A model generated the notes under the pieces. The model was given only the letters and a program-made list of their open reading frames with translations. It was not told where the DNA came from and ran no database searches. The position numbers and the translations under genes are program-made. 64,000 bases of DNA from Cricetomys ansorgei (lineage: Eukaryota; Chordata; Mammalia; Rodentia; Nesomyidae). The stretch spans positions 27,677,501 through 27,741,500 of the forward strand of contig JAMJFZ010000239.1 of NCBI GenBank assembly GCA_026225945.1. The letters are read 5' to 3'. Shown here piece by piece: positions 46,346 to 60,789 of the stretch (the stretch's first letter is position 1; the number at the start of each line of letters is the position of its first letter).

Positions 46346-46493
46346 AATTCCATAAGCCAATTTATAGATTTATAGATAATAGATTTATAGCCATTTAATA
46401 ATTTATATGTAAACAAAGAATAGTCAAAAGTCCATACATAGATGTTATCGATATTATATGCATATGTGTGTACTTGTGTGTGTGTGAAGAGAG

Positions 46494-46517
46494 TGTATTG
46501 GATATGTATCCAATACA
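46494..46517. repeat. Perfect palindrome beside TG and CA runs
   Basis: TGTATTGGAT (46494-46503) and ATCCAATACA (46508-46517) are exact inverted repeats around a 4-base loop. TG repeats to the left and CA repeats to the right lengthen the self-complementary region with small mismatches. Confidence 0.9.
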
Positions 46518-49437
46518 CACACACACAAACACACACACACATATTCTATTGCTTCTATTTTTCTGTACAACCCTAACTAATACTATGAAGGAAAAGTAAG
46601 ACACCATGTTACAAATGGAAAAAATATCTTGCCATGTGAGTTGAGTAGAATTATAAAGAGATGATGTTTAAATATTTGAATATGGAGTATGATAGGATAC
46701 CAGAATAGTCTCGCCTTGCCAGAAAAAATGTTGTAGGTGATCAAGTGGCTCTAATTATAAGCTTATAAGCTTCCCTTAGAAGTGCTTGTTTCAGGCTTGT
46801 TTCGGACTGGGGCCAGAGAGCATTTTTTTTTTTTTCAGGGCAGAAGTGCCTCATTTTTGGTAACTCCTACTCCCATTGTTGAAAACGACCTTTGATACTC
46901 TTCTCACAGGAGATATAACTCTTGTTCTTACTTCCCTGGAATAGATGTAGAAAGAAATGATCCATCACGTGCATTGTTCCAAGGATCAAATATGGCAATA
47001 TATGCCCACAGCCACACCCTGATGAGTGCTGTGATCCGCCAACGGTGCTGGAGGCCAAGTCACAGAAGGAGATCACATGTGTCGCTAACTGTGAGCAAGT
47101 TATTACCATTTCTCTGAGTTAGGAGGAGGGAGAGAGCACAATTCTTGTTACTTTGGTTATAACTACAAATCATGACATCTTTTTTTAATAACTCTGGAAC
47201 ACGTGAATATATTTGGAAATGTTAGGAACACAAAGAAGACTATAACAGGATAAGAACTAAGGCAGATTAAAAATATATTCAATAAGTTATAATTTTTTTC
47301 TCCATTCTGTGGCTTTTCAAGAAAAGTCAAGTTCAGTGAGACATATGTGTAGAGTAACTTTTATATCTCCTGTAGAAAGGTTCAATCTTACAGATGAAAT
47401 CAGCTAGGATATTTAGTTTCTGAATGGTGTTAGGACAAAGTAGAAGATGATTACACTGAATTTGAAAGCCAGTGGGGAGAAATCTGATTTAGGAAATAAT
47501 GAAAAGATACAATTTTAGAGTTACATGTTCTGCACACAAGAAAATTTTATCAACTCAGGAAATAATTAAGTGAACTGAGAAAATAGACAAATAATGAACA
47601 TTTTCAACTTAATGGATGTACTTGAGAAGGAAGACTAAGAATGGAAATAACCTGATTATATACTGATAAACCCAGGGATAATGGAACAATATATATTTAT
47701 TTTTAATAAAACATTTAAAGTTTCTGAATGTGGTTTGTGGTGAAGACTTAAATTAAATATGTAGTCACTTGATTGGTTCTAATGCTTTGAGTTAACCTGA
47801 ATCTAAAGTCCTTAACTGTCAATCAGTCATTTTGACTGACAGCCTTCCTCTGGTACTCTGTTTAATTCTCTATATGGCACACTTTCCCGATGTGATACCA
47901 TTGTTCTTAGAAGCCTCAGAGGCAGTATGTCATACTGTGTTATTTGCTATAATTTGATACCAGAGAGTGAAAGTAGGGATGTAAAGATGCATAAAGCTAA
48001 AACTTTTGTTGATTTAAAATACTCTAAAAACTTTATTCCTAAAAAGCTCCAGGTATATGTTTATATAACTTCAAGACATGAATTTTGTATTGATTACGAA
48101 TTCACAAAACTTTAATTTCACAGTTGCATAAAATTTCAAGGTATGTTTTACATGTGGACATATGAGTTATAATTTGTTGGCTGGAGAAGTTCATTTCAAT
48201 GAGAGAGCAATTATATTTCTGAAATAAACCCTCATTCTCTGGGCAATTATATTTTGAATGAAAAGAAAAAATAATAGGTTAACCTGTAAATCTGCCTTTC
48301 TTAGTACTTTGTTGATTTGGCCTCACGATGGCACTAAAGGGTAAGGAATAATTCTTATTTGAATTTTCATTTACTCCCAGAATTATATTTAAAACAAAAA
48401 AAAGCACCCAGTAAAGGTAGTTGAATATGTATGCCTTTTATAAAAGCAAGAGAGAGTTGATGTTGTGCCTGGCAGGTCTCTTTGCTAAGTATGGTCACAA
48501 TTCTCCAAGCTTTCTCTGTATGAGATACTCTCTGTCTCTTTCTGTTCAATTATCATGTCACCTTCCCAATATCCAATTACTAATTCAACACCCCTTTTTA
48601 CAGCAAAAAATAATCTAACTGTAACAATTAAATTGGTTCTGAATAACTTTGAAAGACATAGGTTTAGCAGGTGGTTAATAAGAAAACTATTATGAAAGGG
48701 AAATGTCATAGAAATACTAAAAAAATGTCCTTTGATGTCAAATCTCAAAAATGTTCTAGTCTCTTATAGAGTATAAATTTTAGAATCTAACTTGACAACA
48801 TAATAAATCTTGCTTAAGGTCAGCGACAGCCATCTCAGCTGTAGACTTGTTTTTCTCATTGGTAGATGGGATGTAACGTTTGAGATCAAGTGAATTTTCT
48901 GCTCTGCAGGAATACCCAAGCATCAAATGCCTATGTTTCTGTAGCACATTTAGAGCAAATTACATAAATGTAAAGTGAATTTTTTAAAAGTACTTATAAT
49001 TCAGATTAAGTGAGAAAATCTAGGTATATCTAGAAAGAGCTAACAATAAGGTAGTGACCATTTAAAGGCCTTAAACATTAGTGAATAAAAATGTCAAAAA
49101 GATGCTTTGGACTAGAAAAATCTCATGGTGCTATATGGAGGGTCTCTGGTCACCCACAGGTATTAATCTGTGAGTAGAGTATGTTTGACTAAAGAGCCTT
49201 TATAACCTGATCTTGAGTTCTTCATTCTGTGGAATATAAAGATTGTTTTTTTGGTGTAGTTTTTACAGTTTTCTAATCCTTTGATTGATACATAGCATCA
49301 TAAGACAGTATATACTGTACCATCCAGTCCTTTCTTCCTAGGCGTATTGGTTTCTGGACCATTTCCCAATGTTGTGAGTAGTCAGTGTTGTAGTCCTCTC
49401 CTACCTCCCATCTACCCTATCTCTGTCATTCTCCCCA
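46518..49437. other. Unassigned AT-rich DNA
   Basis: T-run near 46822-46835. A weak plus-strand MIR-like core lies near 48835-48895. No gene recognised. Confidence 0.45.
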
Positions 49438-49462
49438 TTTCTCTCTCTCTCCCTCTCTCTCT

Positions 49463-49507
<45 letters not shown>

Positions 49508-49540
49508 CCCATTCTCTTCTCCCTCTCCCTCTCCCTCTCA
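49438..49540. repeat. (CT)n-rich tract
   Basis: Mostly CT dinucleotides with CCCT and TTCT interruptions. Confidence 0.95.
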
Positions 49541-50007
49541 TCTACCAATCTAAACAAGATGATGTCCCTGGACATTCCTGGGGTTATCAGTTTAGCCTGT
49601 GTATGAATTTGGGGATACTACTTGCTACTTCACTGTACTTCACTCCTCCTTTCTGTACTGCTGTAGTCACCACAGCAAAGAAAACAACCATTACGGGAAC
49701 TTGTAAAAAGTGAGATGGCTTTGTTTTTAGTGCCTTACGAAATCCTCAGCTTATCAATTTAAGTATTCTCTTTCCTCTATTATCTCTGAAACTGGATGTC
49801 AATTTTAGAATCATAATTTTCTTCCACTTTTAAGTCTTGCCATTTTACATGGATCAGTTTTGTTTGTCAACAAGCTTTTCATTTTAAATAAAGTTTCTAC
49901 TGAGTACAGTCTTTAGGTATTTAAGACATTGGACTTTGTCTCCCAATGGCTGAATATCACAGTGATTGAATATTGTGTGCATTTGCTTTTCTGCTTCTAA
50001 GTCAACA
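49541..50007. other. Unassigned DNA
   Basis: No gene or named repeat recognised. Confidence 0.45.
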
Positions 50008-50240
50008 AACATGTTGCTGAGAGGTGTCTCAGTGAGTAAGAGCATTCTATGACATCATGCAGGACCCAGGTTCTATTCCCATCATCCATATGATGGCTCA
50101 AAAACCATCAATAACTGTATTCCAGGGACTTGAAGGGCCTCTTCTGGCCTTTTCAGACATTGCCTAAATGTAGTTCATATACATACTTGCATGTAAACCA
50201 GTCATATACATACAAATAAATAAATAACATAAATATTAAA
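50008..50240 (+). mobile_element. B2-family SINE
   Basis: GTTGCTGAGAGGTGTCTCAG TGAGTAAGAGCATTC is the tRNA-like head; GACCCAGGTTCTATTCCCA is the B box; GGGCCTCTTCTGGCC and an AAATAAATAAATAA tail complete it. Confidence 0.75.
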
Positions 50241-50325
50241 AGCATATTGGAATTCTGTTTAAGATCAGTCCTCAGCAGCACCAGCATTCCCATATAATAG
50301 ATGGCTGGGTAAAGCTATAGATAGA

Positions 50326-50327
<2 letters not shown>

Positions 50328-50383
<56 letters not shown>
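50328..50383. repeat. (AT)n microsatellite
   Basis: A pure alternating AT run of about 56 bp. Confidence 0.97.
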
Positions 50384-50385
<2 letters not shown>

Positions 50386-52130
50386 ATAAATTGGTTCTGG
50401 ATGACAATGCAGAATATGGAATTGATGATTCTTCAGCCCAGAGACACTGAGATGTATACTATTCAGATGTTAGCTGTGTTAGCCACACTGTCCAGAACCA
50501 ATCTTGTTTTTACTCATGCTGTGAATTTTTTTTTTGTTAATTGGAAATAATAAAAACTTTCAGATAACTGGAGACGTAAGATAGCAGAGAAAAACTTTAC
50601 AAGTAAAAGTAAAAATGAGTTTCTATTTCTTAGGTCAACTGAACACACACAAAAAAATGAAGTTTAAATGGGTCTTTCTTATTGCCAGTGATATAAGAGT
50701 GAAGTTATGTTCTTGCCTTTCCATGTGATAATATGCATGTTTAAAGATAGATGTCAATCAAAACCCTCTTCTGTGAATGTAAATATTTGAGTGACAACCC
50801 AGGAACATGGGATAACAATGATATAAACATGATTTGACTTGACTGATTCACACAGTAAGAAATACACATATTAGATATTTGAAAGATACAGGAAGAGAAG
50901 GAAGACTACCTGGTGTCTAGAATACATGTGAATTTTTCTAAGAATACACATACATGAAATTATTCTGCTTATCTACTTAAAATTTAGAATTACACATTGA
51001 TAACTTATTGCCATAAATAATTATGGCATACAAAGTGCTGCTATGGTATTTAATATAGTGTGACATGACCAAATCAAACCAAGGAACCTTTTCATCACCT
51101 TGTACATTTGACATCTTTCATCATGATGAAAAAAATTGAAGATCTTTCTTCTCAGAGACACTGAAATGTACACCTCTCAGCTCCTTGGTGTGTTTGTCAC
51201 ACTGCCCAACAGTTCTCATGATCTAGTCTTCTTTCTATCCAACTGAGGTTTTGTACTTTGGACTTTTATCTCCTTACTCCCCATCACCTCCTCCAGATTC
51301 TGGTAAGCATCCTTTTATTTTCTGCTTCTCCAAGCTCAATTAGTTTATAATCTACATATAACGAAGAGCATGAAATACCTGTCCTCATTTGATGTATTTT
51401 CTGTAGAGTAATATTCCACAGTTACTGTCATATCACTTAACACTTAGGTTGATTCCATGTTGAATGTCATGAAGCTGCAAAAGTCTGGATGTATTGTTTT
51501 CAGATTTTTTGCTTCCACAGTTATAATCTAGAATGTTTAGAATGACAGCAATTCAAGGAAAAATCTATACCTACACAAGGCTGAAATATTTGTAATTATT
51601 AGTCCTATAATTTAGTTTAATTCATTTTATCATTATCAAATATCAAGGAGTGGAAAACAACTCTAGGATTTCACTAAAATCTATTAATACTCCTTTGGAA
51701 GCTGATGTATATGGCTCTTCAAGTTTATTTCAAGAGGTTAGCTTCTACATGATCAAGATCCTAACAACCGTTTTGACAATCACAATTCCTTGTCTCCAGG
51801 TGAAGAAACCGTCTCAGCGGAGTTTGCTACTTATAGACAACTGGTGATTGGCATAGACTAGAATCTAGATGAAACTGCCAAGAATGGTCCTTGGTTTGGT
51901 TTCTGACCCACACAATTATTTTCTTCAAAAACAAATTAAACCGGTATGTGTCTATTGGAGTAAAAATAAGAGTGTCCCAAATTTAGAGATGTACAGTTTA
52001 GTTTTGCATTTTGCTAGGTATATAGATTTTATTTAACTGTCCTAAATTTCCCTTTCTTACTCAATTCCTTATTATAAACCAGCCCCCTCATTTGCTACAA
52101 CAGTAAAAGTATAGCATAAATTCTGTAAAA
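50384..52130. other. Unassigned AT-rich DNA
   Basis: No gene or named repeat recognised. Confidence 0.45.
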
Positions 52131-52159
52131 TATATGTGTGTATATATATATATATATAC
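52131..52159. repeat. Short (TA)n run
   Basis: About 19 bp of pure TA after a TATGTGTG lead. Confidence 0.85.
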
Positions 52160-55100
52160 TTAGAAATTCATGAACATTTTTGTATTAAATATTTGAATAA
52201 GTATTGTTTAATTTAATTAATCAAGTAAGTTTATTTATACTTACATGTATACGTGTGTGTATGCAGTGCATACATATATCTACATCCATAAATATATGGA
52301 TGCTTAGAGAAATCCACAAATCTACATGTATACATGAACCCTCTATCATCAAAAATATAATATTTATAAAGTATTTAGGCATTTACTTAATTCAATGCTC
52401 TCAAAATAATATCTGGCCTACAGTAAGCATTACCTCAGAGTTTCATTTTGCTTTAATGATGTAGTGTGTAATCTAACAAACTAGATTTGGGATCCATAAA
52501 GGACAATAAAAAAGTCATAGGCCTATTTTACTTTAAAAATAAAAATTTCTTTTGTGTACCAAGTTATAAAATGTCTCTACTACGGCTTCAACATTTCTGG
52601 AAATATTACATCGACTGGACAGTAAATGATGTGTACTAAATGAGTCATATGGAAAATAAGGCTCGTAGACGTTTAAAGAAAGAAAGATTGCTTCCAGATG
52701 AAATGGTCAAAGAATGTTTTACAAGAAAGCAGGGTTTGACCTGCACTTTGAAAAATGGGCAGGGTTTGGGTAATCAGAACAATGAAGGCTGGGGCTAGAG
52801 GTGTTATAACAGGAGGGAAGTGTCAAGAATGCTCGACATGCACTTCTTTCTGCCTTGGGCTTCGTGAGAAGAGATAAACATATTCAAACATGAAACGTAA
52901 AGAGAAATACACTTCTTTCTCCTTTTCATTGACCTTGAGACTCCCCCCATTATCACAAAATAATTTCCAAACTAAGACTCTCTGGACAATTCTACTTTTT
53001 TATTATTATCCCTCAGTTAAAGATATATTCATTTCTTCCACTTTGAAAGTAATACAATCTCACGATTGTGAAACTTTCCCATTTGCTGTGTGAAATGAAA
53101 GCAAATATGTGTCATTCTGTAATAAAGTTCTTGTTTTGTTTTGTACAACTCAGCTTCCCTAGATTATCAACCAGGTGGTTGTGCATCCTTTTCTAACAGA
53201 GTTAGAGACAAAGTATATTTTTCCAATGCAATAAAAATAAACAAAATTGAAGTATTTGGACATCTGAAGACAGAGAGTAAATGTTTAGTTAGCTCCATAG
53301 AAGACATTAGGTTGCAAGATGTCGTTGTAGTGATGGCTCTCCACGGAAACAAAACTCACAACCCAGCATCCTGGAACTCCAGGAAGCAACTTAACCAACA
53401 AAGGGCTCTTAATACACACTTATTCTAGATAATGTAAAATGGTATGATGAGTTAATTCCTATTAATACGTATAATTCCACAAATTTTAGTTTTAAAGAAT
53501 GAATAGGAATGTACGTCTGTTGAAAGGGGGTCTGCTAAATGCTCGCCTAAACTGAAAATGAACAGCTGGGATTTTGTGGTTGTTGTTTCTTAGTGTTATT
53601 GCAGCGTAAGGGCCTCTGCCACTCCTTGTAATCAAGTGTTTACTTCATTACTCTGCTAGAAATAAAATATAGCTGTAAGAATATGTCCTGGTTAGGGTAG
53701 AAGTGTCAGTGTTGAGCCTTTAATTGTTTATTTTTAAATAATAAAAGTTTCTCATTTTCTATTTTATGTGGTAAAAGTTGCCTTGAAAATCACTAATAGA
53801 AATTTTAGACTAATATATGAGAAGGATGCTTTAGCAAATAGCAGATACAGAGAAAAACCAGTTGCATTTTATTTTCTGTAAATAATGCTGTCTCATTTGC
53901 TAATGTGTACCAGTTCAGTCTACATTTATGACACACGAGAAACATCCTGTGATTGTAGCACCAAGGAGTTATTTAGATGTGATTAAAGCCCAGAACTTCA
54001 GCTGGACAAGCCTGCAACATTTGTGGCTCCACTTTGCACCTTAAAACTTGCATTTGCACCTGCAAAGGCTGAAATGGATCGCAAGTCAGCACATGTGCGT
54101 CCCATTATTCATTTCTTACGAGCAGATGTGGGTGATGTGGGCAAAGAGCTGGATGCATCTCTAATTGAGAAAACCTGTGGAAAAGTTACCCCTAAATCTC
54201 TCCCAGGGAACTGACTTAGAACACTACACACCATGATTTGGAAACTACGAATCAGACCCAAATGTTGACCAGACAATCCGATCGTGAACACTGCCTGTCA
54301 GAAGTGAAGATTAAGGACATTAATCCTCAGATTTTCTTTCTTTCAAATTTCTCTATGAATAATCCTGTGTCCATTAGGGTTTTTGTTTTGTTTTCTTTGA
54401 GTATTCACTCTAAAATAATGTAAACCATCAGTGTTAAAGACATGAAACACACTGGTATTTATTTTAAGAAAAATAAATTGGTTCTCAAAATTATTTTTCC
54501 ACTCTCTATTCACAGAGAAAATGTTAGAATTGAGAACTTGGACTTTGTATTCTATATTACCCTTACCTAACATTTATTTACCTTTGGAAGTTTATTTTGT
54601 AGAAGACACCATGCTAGATGTTACTTATAAAGACTCCTGGTAAAAGTGAATGAGGCACAGAAACTGACAAAAAAGTGTGTTTTAAGAAGTATCATTAATA
54701 ATACACGATGATTCTAGAGATTATATTAATAATATTCCTCTTGCTTAGATTTAAATTGTTTTTTTCCTTGAATATACTCTTAAAATCAGGCTTCTCCCCA
54801 ACATTAATGTTAAGAGAAAGACAATAAAAATAACTATGCCTAAATAATGTATTCATGAAAACACAATATAAAATATATAAAACACATCAATATCTAAAAA
54901 TGTAATGTGAAGAAAACTTAAAAGTAGAGTTTTATATATAACTGATGTTAAGTTATTGTCAGCTTAATATAGATATCTACAATTTAAGCTTTATATAAGG
55001 TGCACAGTAAGCCTGTATATGAAAAATAAAATAGTCCATCAATTATATAAATTATCAGTTGTAAAGGAAAATAGTGAAAGAGGACAGAACAATAAAGAAA

Positions 55101-57142
55101 ATGTAAGAACAGACACCATTTACCAATAATTAGTTTTGTGTAAATGAAATCAATTTTCATACACAATGTCACCAAATTGATCCCATGTTGTGCTGCCTTA
55201 AAAGGTGCTCATTTTATCTTCAGGGTTATACAATGGCTGAGGGTGAACGAATGGTAAAGGCTGATAAAAGTGAGTGGAGGTAAGGGTACTGTGTCAGATA
55301 AAAGAGGCTTTAGGTGGAAACTGTGATACAAGAAAAAAAGGTTCTTATGAATGATAAAGGAACTAAGTATAAAGAGAATACTGGCAAACCTATATGTATA
55401 TGTATGCAATATCAGAGTATCTAGATGTACAAAGCAAAGGGCAATAGGCTCTCAGAGAGAAATAGCAATAGAATAAAATAATGGAATATCAATACTCCAT
55501 TTTCTACAAAGGATAGTCATTCAGGCAGAAAACCTACACAGAGTACCGTATTTGAACATCAGTACAGACCAAGGGGATATGTGCTTCTTACCAAGATGTC
55601 CTCCCTCTCTACAGTATACCCAGAACAATGGAACCAAGGGAACACAAACTTCTGAAACCACAATCTCAAATAAATGCTTTCTTTTTAGAAACCATCTTTA
55701 AAAATCAGACATTAGATGGGCAGGTGTGAAACACCAAAAGAAAATAAAATTATAAGAAGCTGGGACCGAATTAGTCAGAATTGGAGACAGTTATAAGAGG
55801 GTTTGGATACAGTATGGGATGTGAACTACGTATTGGAAACCAAGAGGGATGCTGTCGAGTACCATCACTGCAGACCATCAAAACTTTGCAGGAATCAATA
55901 TGAACTCCATGAAAACAAACTCAGCATTGTGTCCATTCATTAGGCAAATGGATGAATCTCTGGATTTAAGATTCTAAGAATCCTTTGAACTGCTAATAGA
56001 ATAATACAAAGAGCAAATTTTCTGCTTATAGCTTAGATTAACTGGTTTCTTGCTCAGTTTCTTATATCCCCTATATTTGACTCCCAATTTACTGAAAAAT
56101 ATATGTATTAACATCATTTACACCTGATTCTATACTTACTTGTGGATATGTGCTATCTATGAATGGATGTGGGAGATTCCTTATCGATTGCATATGGCTT
56201 CTACTGAAGCATACGTCTTTCCTTCTGGATTGCCAAACCTGTCTCCATCATGAAACAGAGCTGCTTGGTCACTTGGAGAAGATCTTGACCCATGGCAATG
56301 GCAAAGCAATAGTGGAAAAATACAGAGATTTGAGGTCTATCGTATGGAACTGCTGGCATCCCCTAACAAAATGAATGTGAGGCAAGGCTCACTACACCTT
56401 CCCCTGAGATTTCAAGCAGAACTCCTGCTCTGGCTGCACATGGTCTTGGGTGGTGCTAAGAAAGACGTAGAAGACAAAAGGTTAATTGGGGATTGGCTCA
56501 GTGGTTTGGCTATCCACAAGCCATCCATGCTGGAGGTGGGGCATTTGGTGGTTCAGTTATAAGAGAATCTTTTATGTAACCTTAATGAAGGTTTTAGAAT
56601 TTCAAGTTGAACTTGGATGGAATCCTTTCTCTTTTCTTTTATTGCCCTAAATCACATTAGGAAAGGTCATATGACAACTTCTTTCCCCTTTTCTAATATT
56701 TTACACCTTACTTTTGCTAAAGACTGAGGAAAAACTAACACTCAGTATGGAATCTTACATGGAAAAGTATTAAATGTATAACAGAAACATGTATGTGTCA
56801 TCTAATAATTTTATTGTCCTTTTTTGAGGACATATCCAAATAACAAATGGGTTGTTCTCTCATTTAGCTCCCTCTTGTCAGTTCAAGGATGATGTGAATG
56901 ACGACTGCAGGATTTAATATATGAGGAGACAAATTAATCCACATCTGAAAAAAATGAAATATGGATGGACCAAGAGAGAAGTGGAGGTTGTTGGAGGAAT
57001 AGTGACGCCAAGTGGCAAAAGCAGAGACTAAAATGGACAAAGAGCTGTGTGCCCTGGATCCAGCTTGTAAGGAAAACAGAAAATGAGAAACAAAGTTGCA
57101 TGCCTACAGTTAGGAAAGGCTTATTCTTTTGCTTTCCTTGAC

Positions 57143-57143
<1 letters not shown>
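52160..57143. other. Unassigned AT-rich DNA
   Basis: About 5 kb without a recognisable gene. The stretch 52720-52820 (GCAGGGTTTGACCTGCACTT, GGCAGGGTTTGGGTAATCAG) looks like an old repeat. Two overlapping frames at 56150-56562 and the CpG-containing part near 54060-54120 have no family I know. Confidence 0.45.

Positions 57144-57195
<52 letters not shown>
57144..57195. repeat. (CA)n microsatellite
   Basis: A pure run of about 26 units. Confidence 0.97.
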
Positions 57196-57197
<2 letters not shown>

Positions 57198-57429
57198 ATG
57201 GAGCTAGTTAAGAATTTTTGAGGGGTAGGGTGTAGGGTGGGTGAGAAGGGCTGGGTCCTGGTCACAGAGGCATTGGCAGGAACTTCTGATTAAATTCAGG
57301 GCCTTACTATTGGCAGGTAGGCAGGGATGAGGATACCTAATTAGAACACAAGAGGTTTTCTGGGGACAAATGCTCTGTAACCCTAACAGTCAACAGTCTA
57401 AGGGGATTGAAGTGAATGACAGCAATAAT

Positions 57430-57486
57430 GGCTAATAGCATGTGCTTCTCTTGCAGCGGAGCCAGGTTCAGTTCCCAGCACCCACC
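57430..57486 (+). mobile_element. tRNA-derived SINE fragment (B3/ID-like)
   Basis: GCATGTGCTTCTCTTGCAGC GGAGCCAGG, then TTCAGTTCCCAGCACCC, matches the B-box half of B2/B3-type SINEs. Confidence 0.55.
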
Positions 57487-57490
57487 TTAG

Positions 57491-59184
57491 TCTGCTTTCA
57501 GCTTTCTATTACTCCAGCTCCCACTGAGGGAACACCAATGGCCTCTCAGAGTACTTGAACTCATATATCTCCCCACATACCTATACATTATTGAATATGC
57601 GTATAGTAAATCTCTCTCTTTTTTTTTTAAAGGAAGCTAATAAAGGTTTTCTGTCTTTTGTATTAAGTCAGTATACTGGAAATGCAGAAGTAACTGAGGG
57701 TACTAATCTTACCTCAGTGATGATGGAGGGAGAAGGTGCCGTTCTGCACAGGGAGCCACAATATTCTGATTCTACATTTAAAATTCCAAGAAAATGTGTG
57801 CAGTATAAAACCTGGTGTTTCAAAAGGCTGGCTATAAAACATGTGAAAATAACAATCTAGGTGCACAGGACACAGTACATATCAATTCAAGCAACACATT
57901 TTTCCTCTGAACTACAACCATTTAAGAGAGCTGTCTAAATTTTTGTTGTGAGAAGACAGAAGACACGATGGAACCTACTCTAAAATTTAAAATGCAAAAG
58001 ATAGTTTCATCAAGAGAATTGTAAGGACCTTGTAGAAAGAATTATAGTATCTTAGAATCTCAGGGTTGTTTATTGCCAATCAATGGAATGCCAGCCATTT
58101 GTTCAAAATATGGTTAGAATGAAATGCAAAATCTTTGAATACAAGTAATTTCTAGGTTCAGAAACCCAGAGATATGACCATAGAACTAGACACCTATGAT
58201 GATAACCATATAATCATACAATCCTATTGTTTTTTTTTTAAATATAGATCTTTAAAACTTCCACAACTCCCATGTTTTCTTTCATCTCATTTTTGGGAGT
58301 TTCTTCCAATTCCTTCTAATATGTCTCAAAGAGTAAATCTTTGGTTTCTGTTTAAGAAATATAGAATTAGAATTCTGTTCCCTTTGTCTTGTGGTTGCTG
58401 GTACAGCTCATCCTTGTTGGAACTCTTCCTCATCAGCAGCTTCTCTGCAGATCACAAAGAGGTCCTACTATCAGAGACTGGCTTGCAATAACCAGGCCAG
58501 GACACATCCACACCACTCTAATGGTCCTTTTATCTCTTTTTCCTGGGACTAATAGGATTAGGGAATAGATTGAAAGCCATAGAGCTTATCCTATCTAAAC
58601 AGCTCATTCCAGGAAACTGCTTCATTTCTCTTTCCAGCCAGCCAGAGTTGTATTAAATGATTTGACTTAAGTAGTATCATCTCTAAAGCTTCCACCACAA
58701 AAGATTTGATTCCAGTGCTTGACCCACTAAAAGAGAGGATGAGCTAAGAGGCTGCAAGTCTTTCGAAATGAGTATCAGACTCTATAAATGCAACTGATTC
58801 TAATGAGAAAGAATATAAGGAAGAATAATATATATATATATATATATATATTATATTAAGGCAGAAGGAATTCATTAAGATATACTTTTAAGAGAATTGA
58901 TACAAAGATTGTCTGCATATGTAATCAGAGGTATAAAGCAGGCTAATACAGAACAGTATAAGATATGTTGTGGATGCTTAGATGTTTCATAAGAAAGGTG
59001 TATGTGAAACATTAAAGTCTTAAAATTTCACTTACTATGTTATTTTGTTCAAGGCATGGAGACAATTAAGGTATAATTATGTATTCAAGCCAAAGGTGTT
59101 AAGGTAGAATTGAAGAAAAGTAGGACTACTCAATTTTTCCACTGTCATGAGAGGTTTAGAACAAATGCTGATTTGAAATCATAT
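57491..59184. other. Unassigned AT-rich DNA
   Basis: An AT microsatellite lies at 58827-58852. The frames at 57555-57860 and 58174-58491 have no recognisable product. Confidence 0.45.
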
Positions 59185-59495
59185 GTGATGAGTAATATTA
59201 TCTGATGTGGGAAGATCCCTTTTAATTGTGTGTAGGACCATTCCCCAAGCAGGAGATCCTGGATTGTGTAAAATGGAGATAGCAAGTTGAGCACTAGCAG
59301 ACATGCATTCACTCATTTCTCTCTTTGTTCTTGACTGCGGCTGTAATGTGTCCAACTGCTTCAAGGTCCTGCCACCTTGATTCCCTCCAATAATGTTCTG
59401 AAACATGGGATGATGATTCAAATCACACCCTTCTTTCTTAAGTTGGTTTTATAGGGACATTTTATTATCGCAACAGAACAAGAAACTAGGACAGA
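59185..59495 (+). mobile_element. Rodent interspersed repeat (related to 60790)
   Basis: TGGATTGTGTAAAATGGAGA, GTTGAGCACTAGCAGACATG, CAACTGCTTCAAGGTCCTGC and ATTTTATTATCGCAACAGAA run in the same order as the copy at 60790-61205. Confidence 0.6.
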
Positions 59496-60789
59496 AATTC
59501 GTGTCAAGTGAGTTTGTTGCCGTGATGAACATGTCCATATAGTTTTTGGGCATTTAGAACTGTTTGAAGGGGGAATGGTTATTTTGGAATTTGGGGCTAG
59601 AAAAGTCGTTAAATGCTACAAGCAGAGCTTCATCAGCCATTCTTGGTTGGGAGGGTTATGGAAGACAGGAATACTGAGAGAAACATTGACACTGGAGGTC
59701 CAATTCATGTTTTAAGAGGAGAACAAGAATTCTATCAGGAACTGGGATACGGCTATTAGTGGCATATTTTGGCAAAGAATATAGTTTTATTCTACCTGTG
59801 TCTTGAGACCTTGAATGAAGCTGAATTGAGATATAATTGATTGGGAGGGGAAATTTCAGCCAGGAAAGCATTCAGGCCTGGGCAAAGAAAGCATCTGTAA
59901 ATATTAGAGACAGCAGTAACGCTGAAGAGAAGTCTTCTGTGCTGTGCTGGGACAATAGGAGGAATTCTTGAGATCAAACTCTACACACCTGCAGCTACAT
60001 CTTGTGATGACTTTGGCTTATCTAAAGAAAGAAAATCTAGGCTGAAGGAGTTTCCTGCCCCTTTAAGCTCAAAAGCAACTAACTAAGAAAGTGCTTCCCA
60101 GATTAAACACACACAAGCTGACATAGCTGTGTTCCAATGGGCCCAGGTGGTAACAGAACATGGCAAATTTTATCTGGTATTGGTTTTGAAGGCAGAATGG
60201 GTGCAAGGCTGAGTGGTCTAGAGAAAGCATCTGAGGCTGAGTAATATGACCAGGGAGGGAATCCCTGCAAAGAAGATGGACATGTCATTATATGAAGCTA
60301 TGAAGATGAAGCTTCACTTTCAATGGAGACCTGAAGATATTGGAGCTATTAGGGCCATGGAATGTCCCCTGAGGAAAGCTGCAGGCCTGTAGTAGAGCCA
60401 GCCCAGGCAGAGCTTGATGGATAGGGCTACCAAGGCTTCTTTGGAGTCCAGATGATTCCAGTGTGAGCCCCAGACATGAAGATGCAGGGTGTTGTGTTTT
60501 CCCTGCTTGCTTTTTTGTTTTGTTCTGGTGTTAACTGTTTCTTATGCCCTAATTCATTTTCTTTTGGAATAACAATTTTTACTCTTCCATTATTTTCTTG
60601 GAAATATGCAGCCTTATTGTTGTTTTATAGGATGTTACAACTATGAGGCTTTCGTTTTTTAGAGTGTTGAAGCCATTAATGACTCTGGGGACTTATAAAG
60701 TTGCACTGTTATATTACAAAACAGTCATGAGCTTATGGGACAAGGGCTGGAAAAACTATGACTAAAATGTGATGCATTTGGTTATCACA
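59496..60789. other. Unassigned DNA
   Basis: No gene or named repeat; base composition is closer to neutral than in the flanks. Confidence 0.4.

Noticed and set aside
50008..50085. tRNA gene candidate
   Set aside because: The A and B boxes belong to the head of a B2 SINE; no cloverleaf is preserved.
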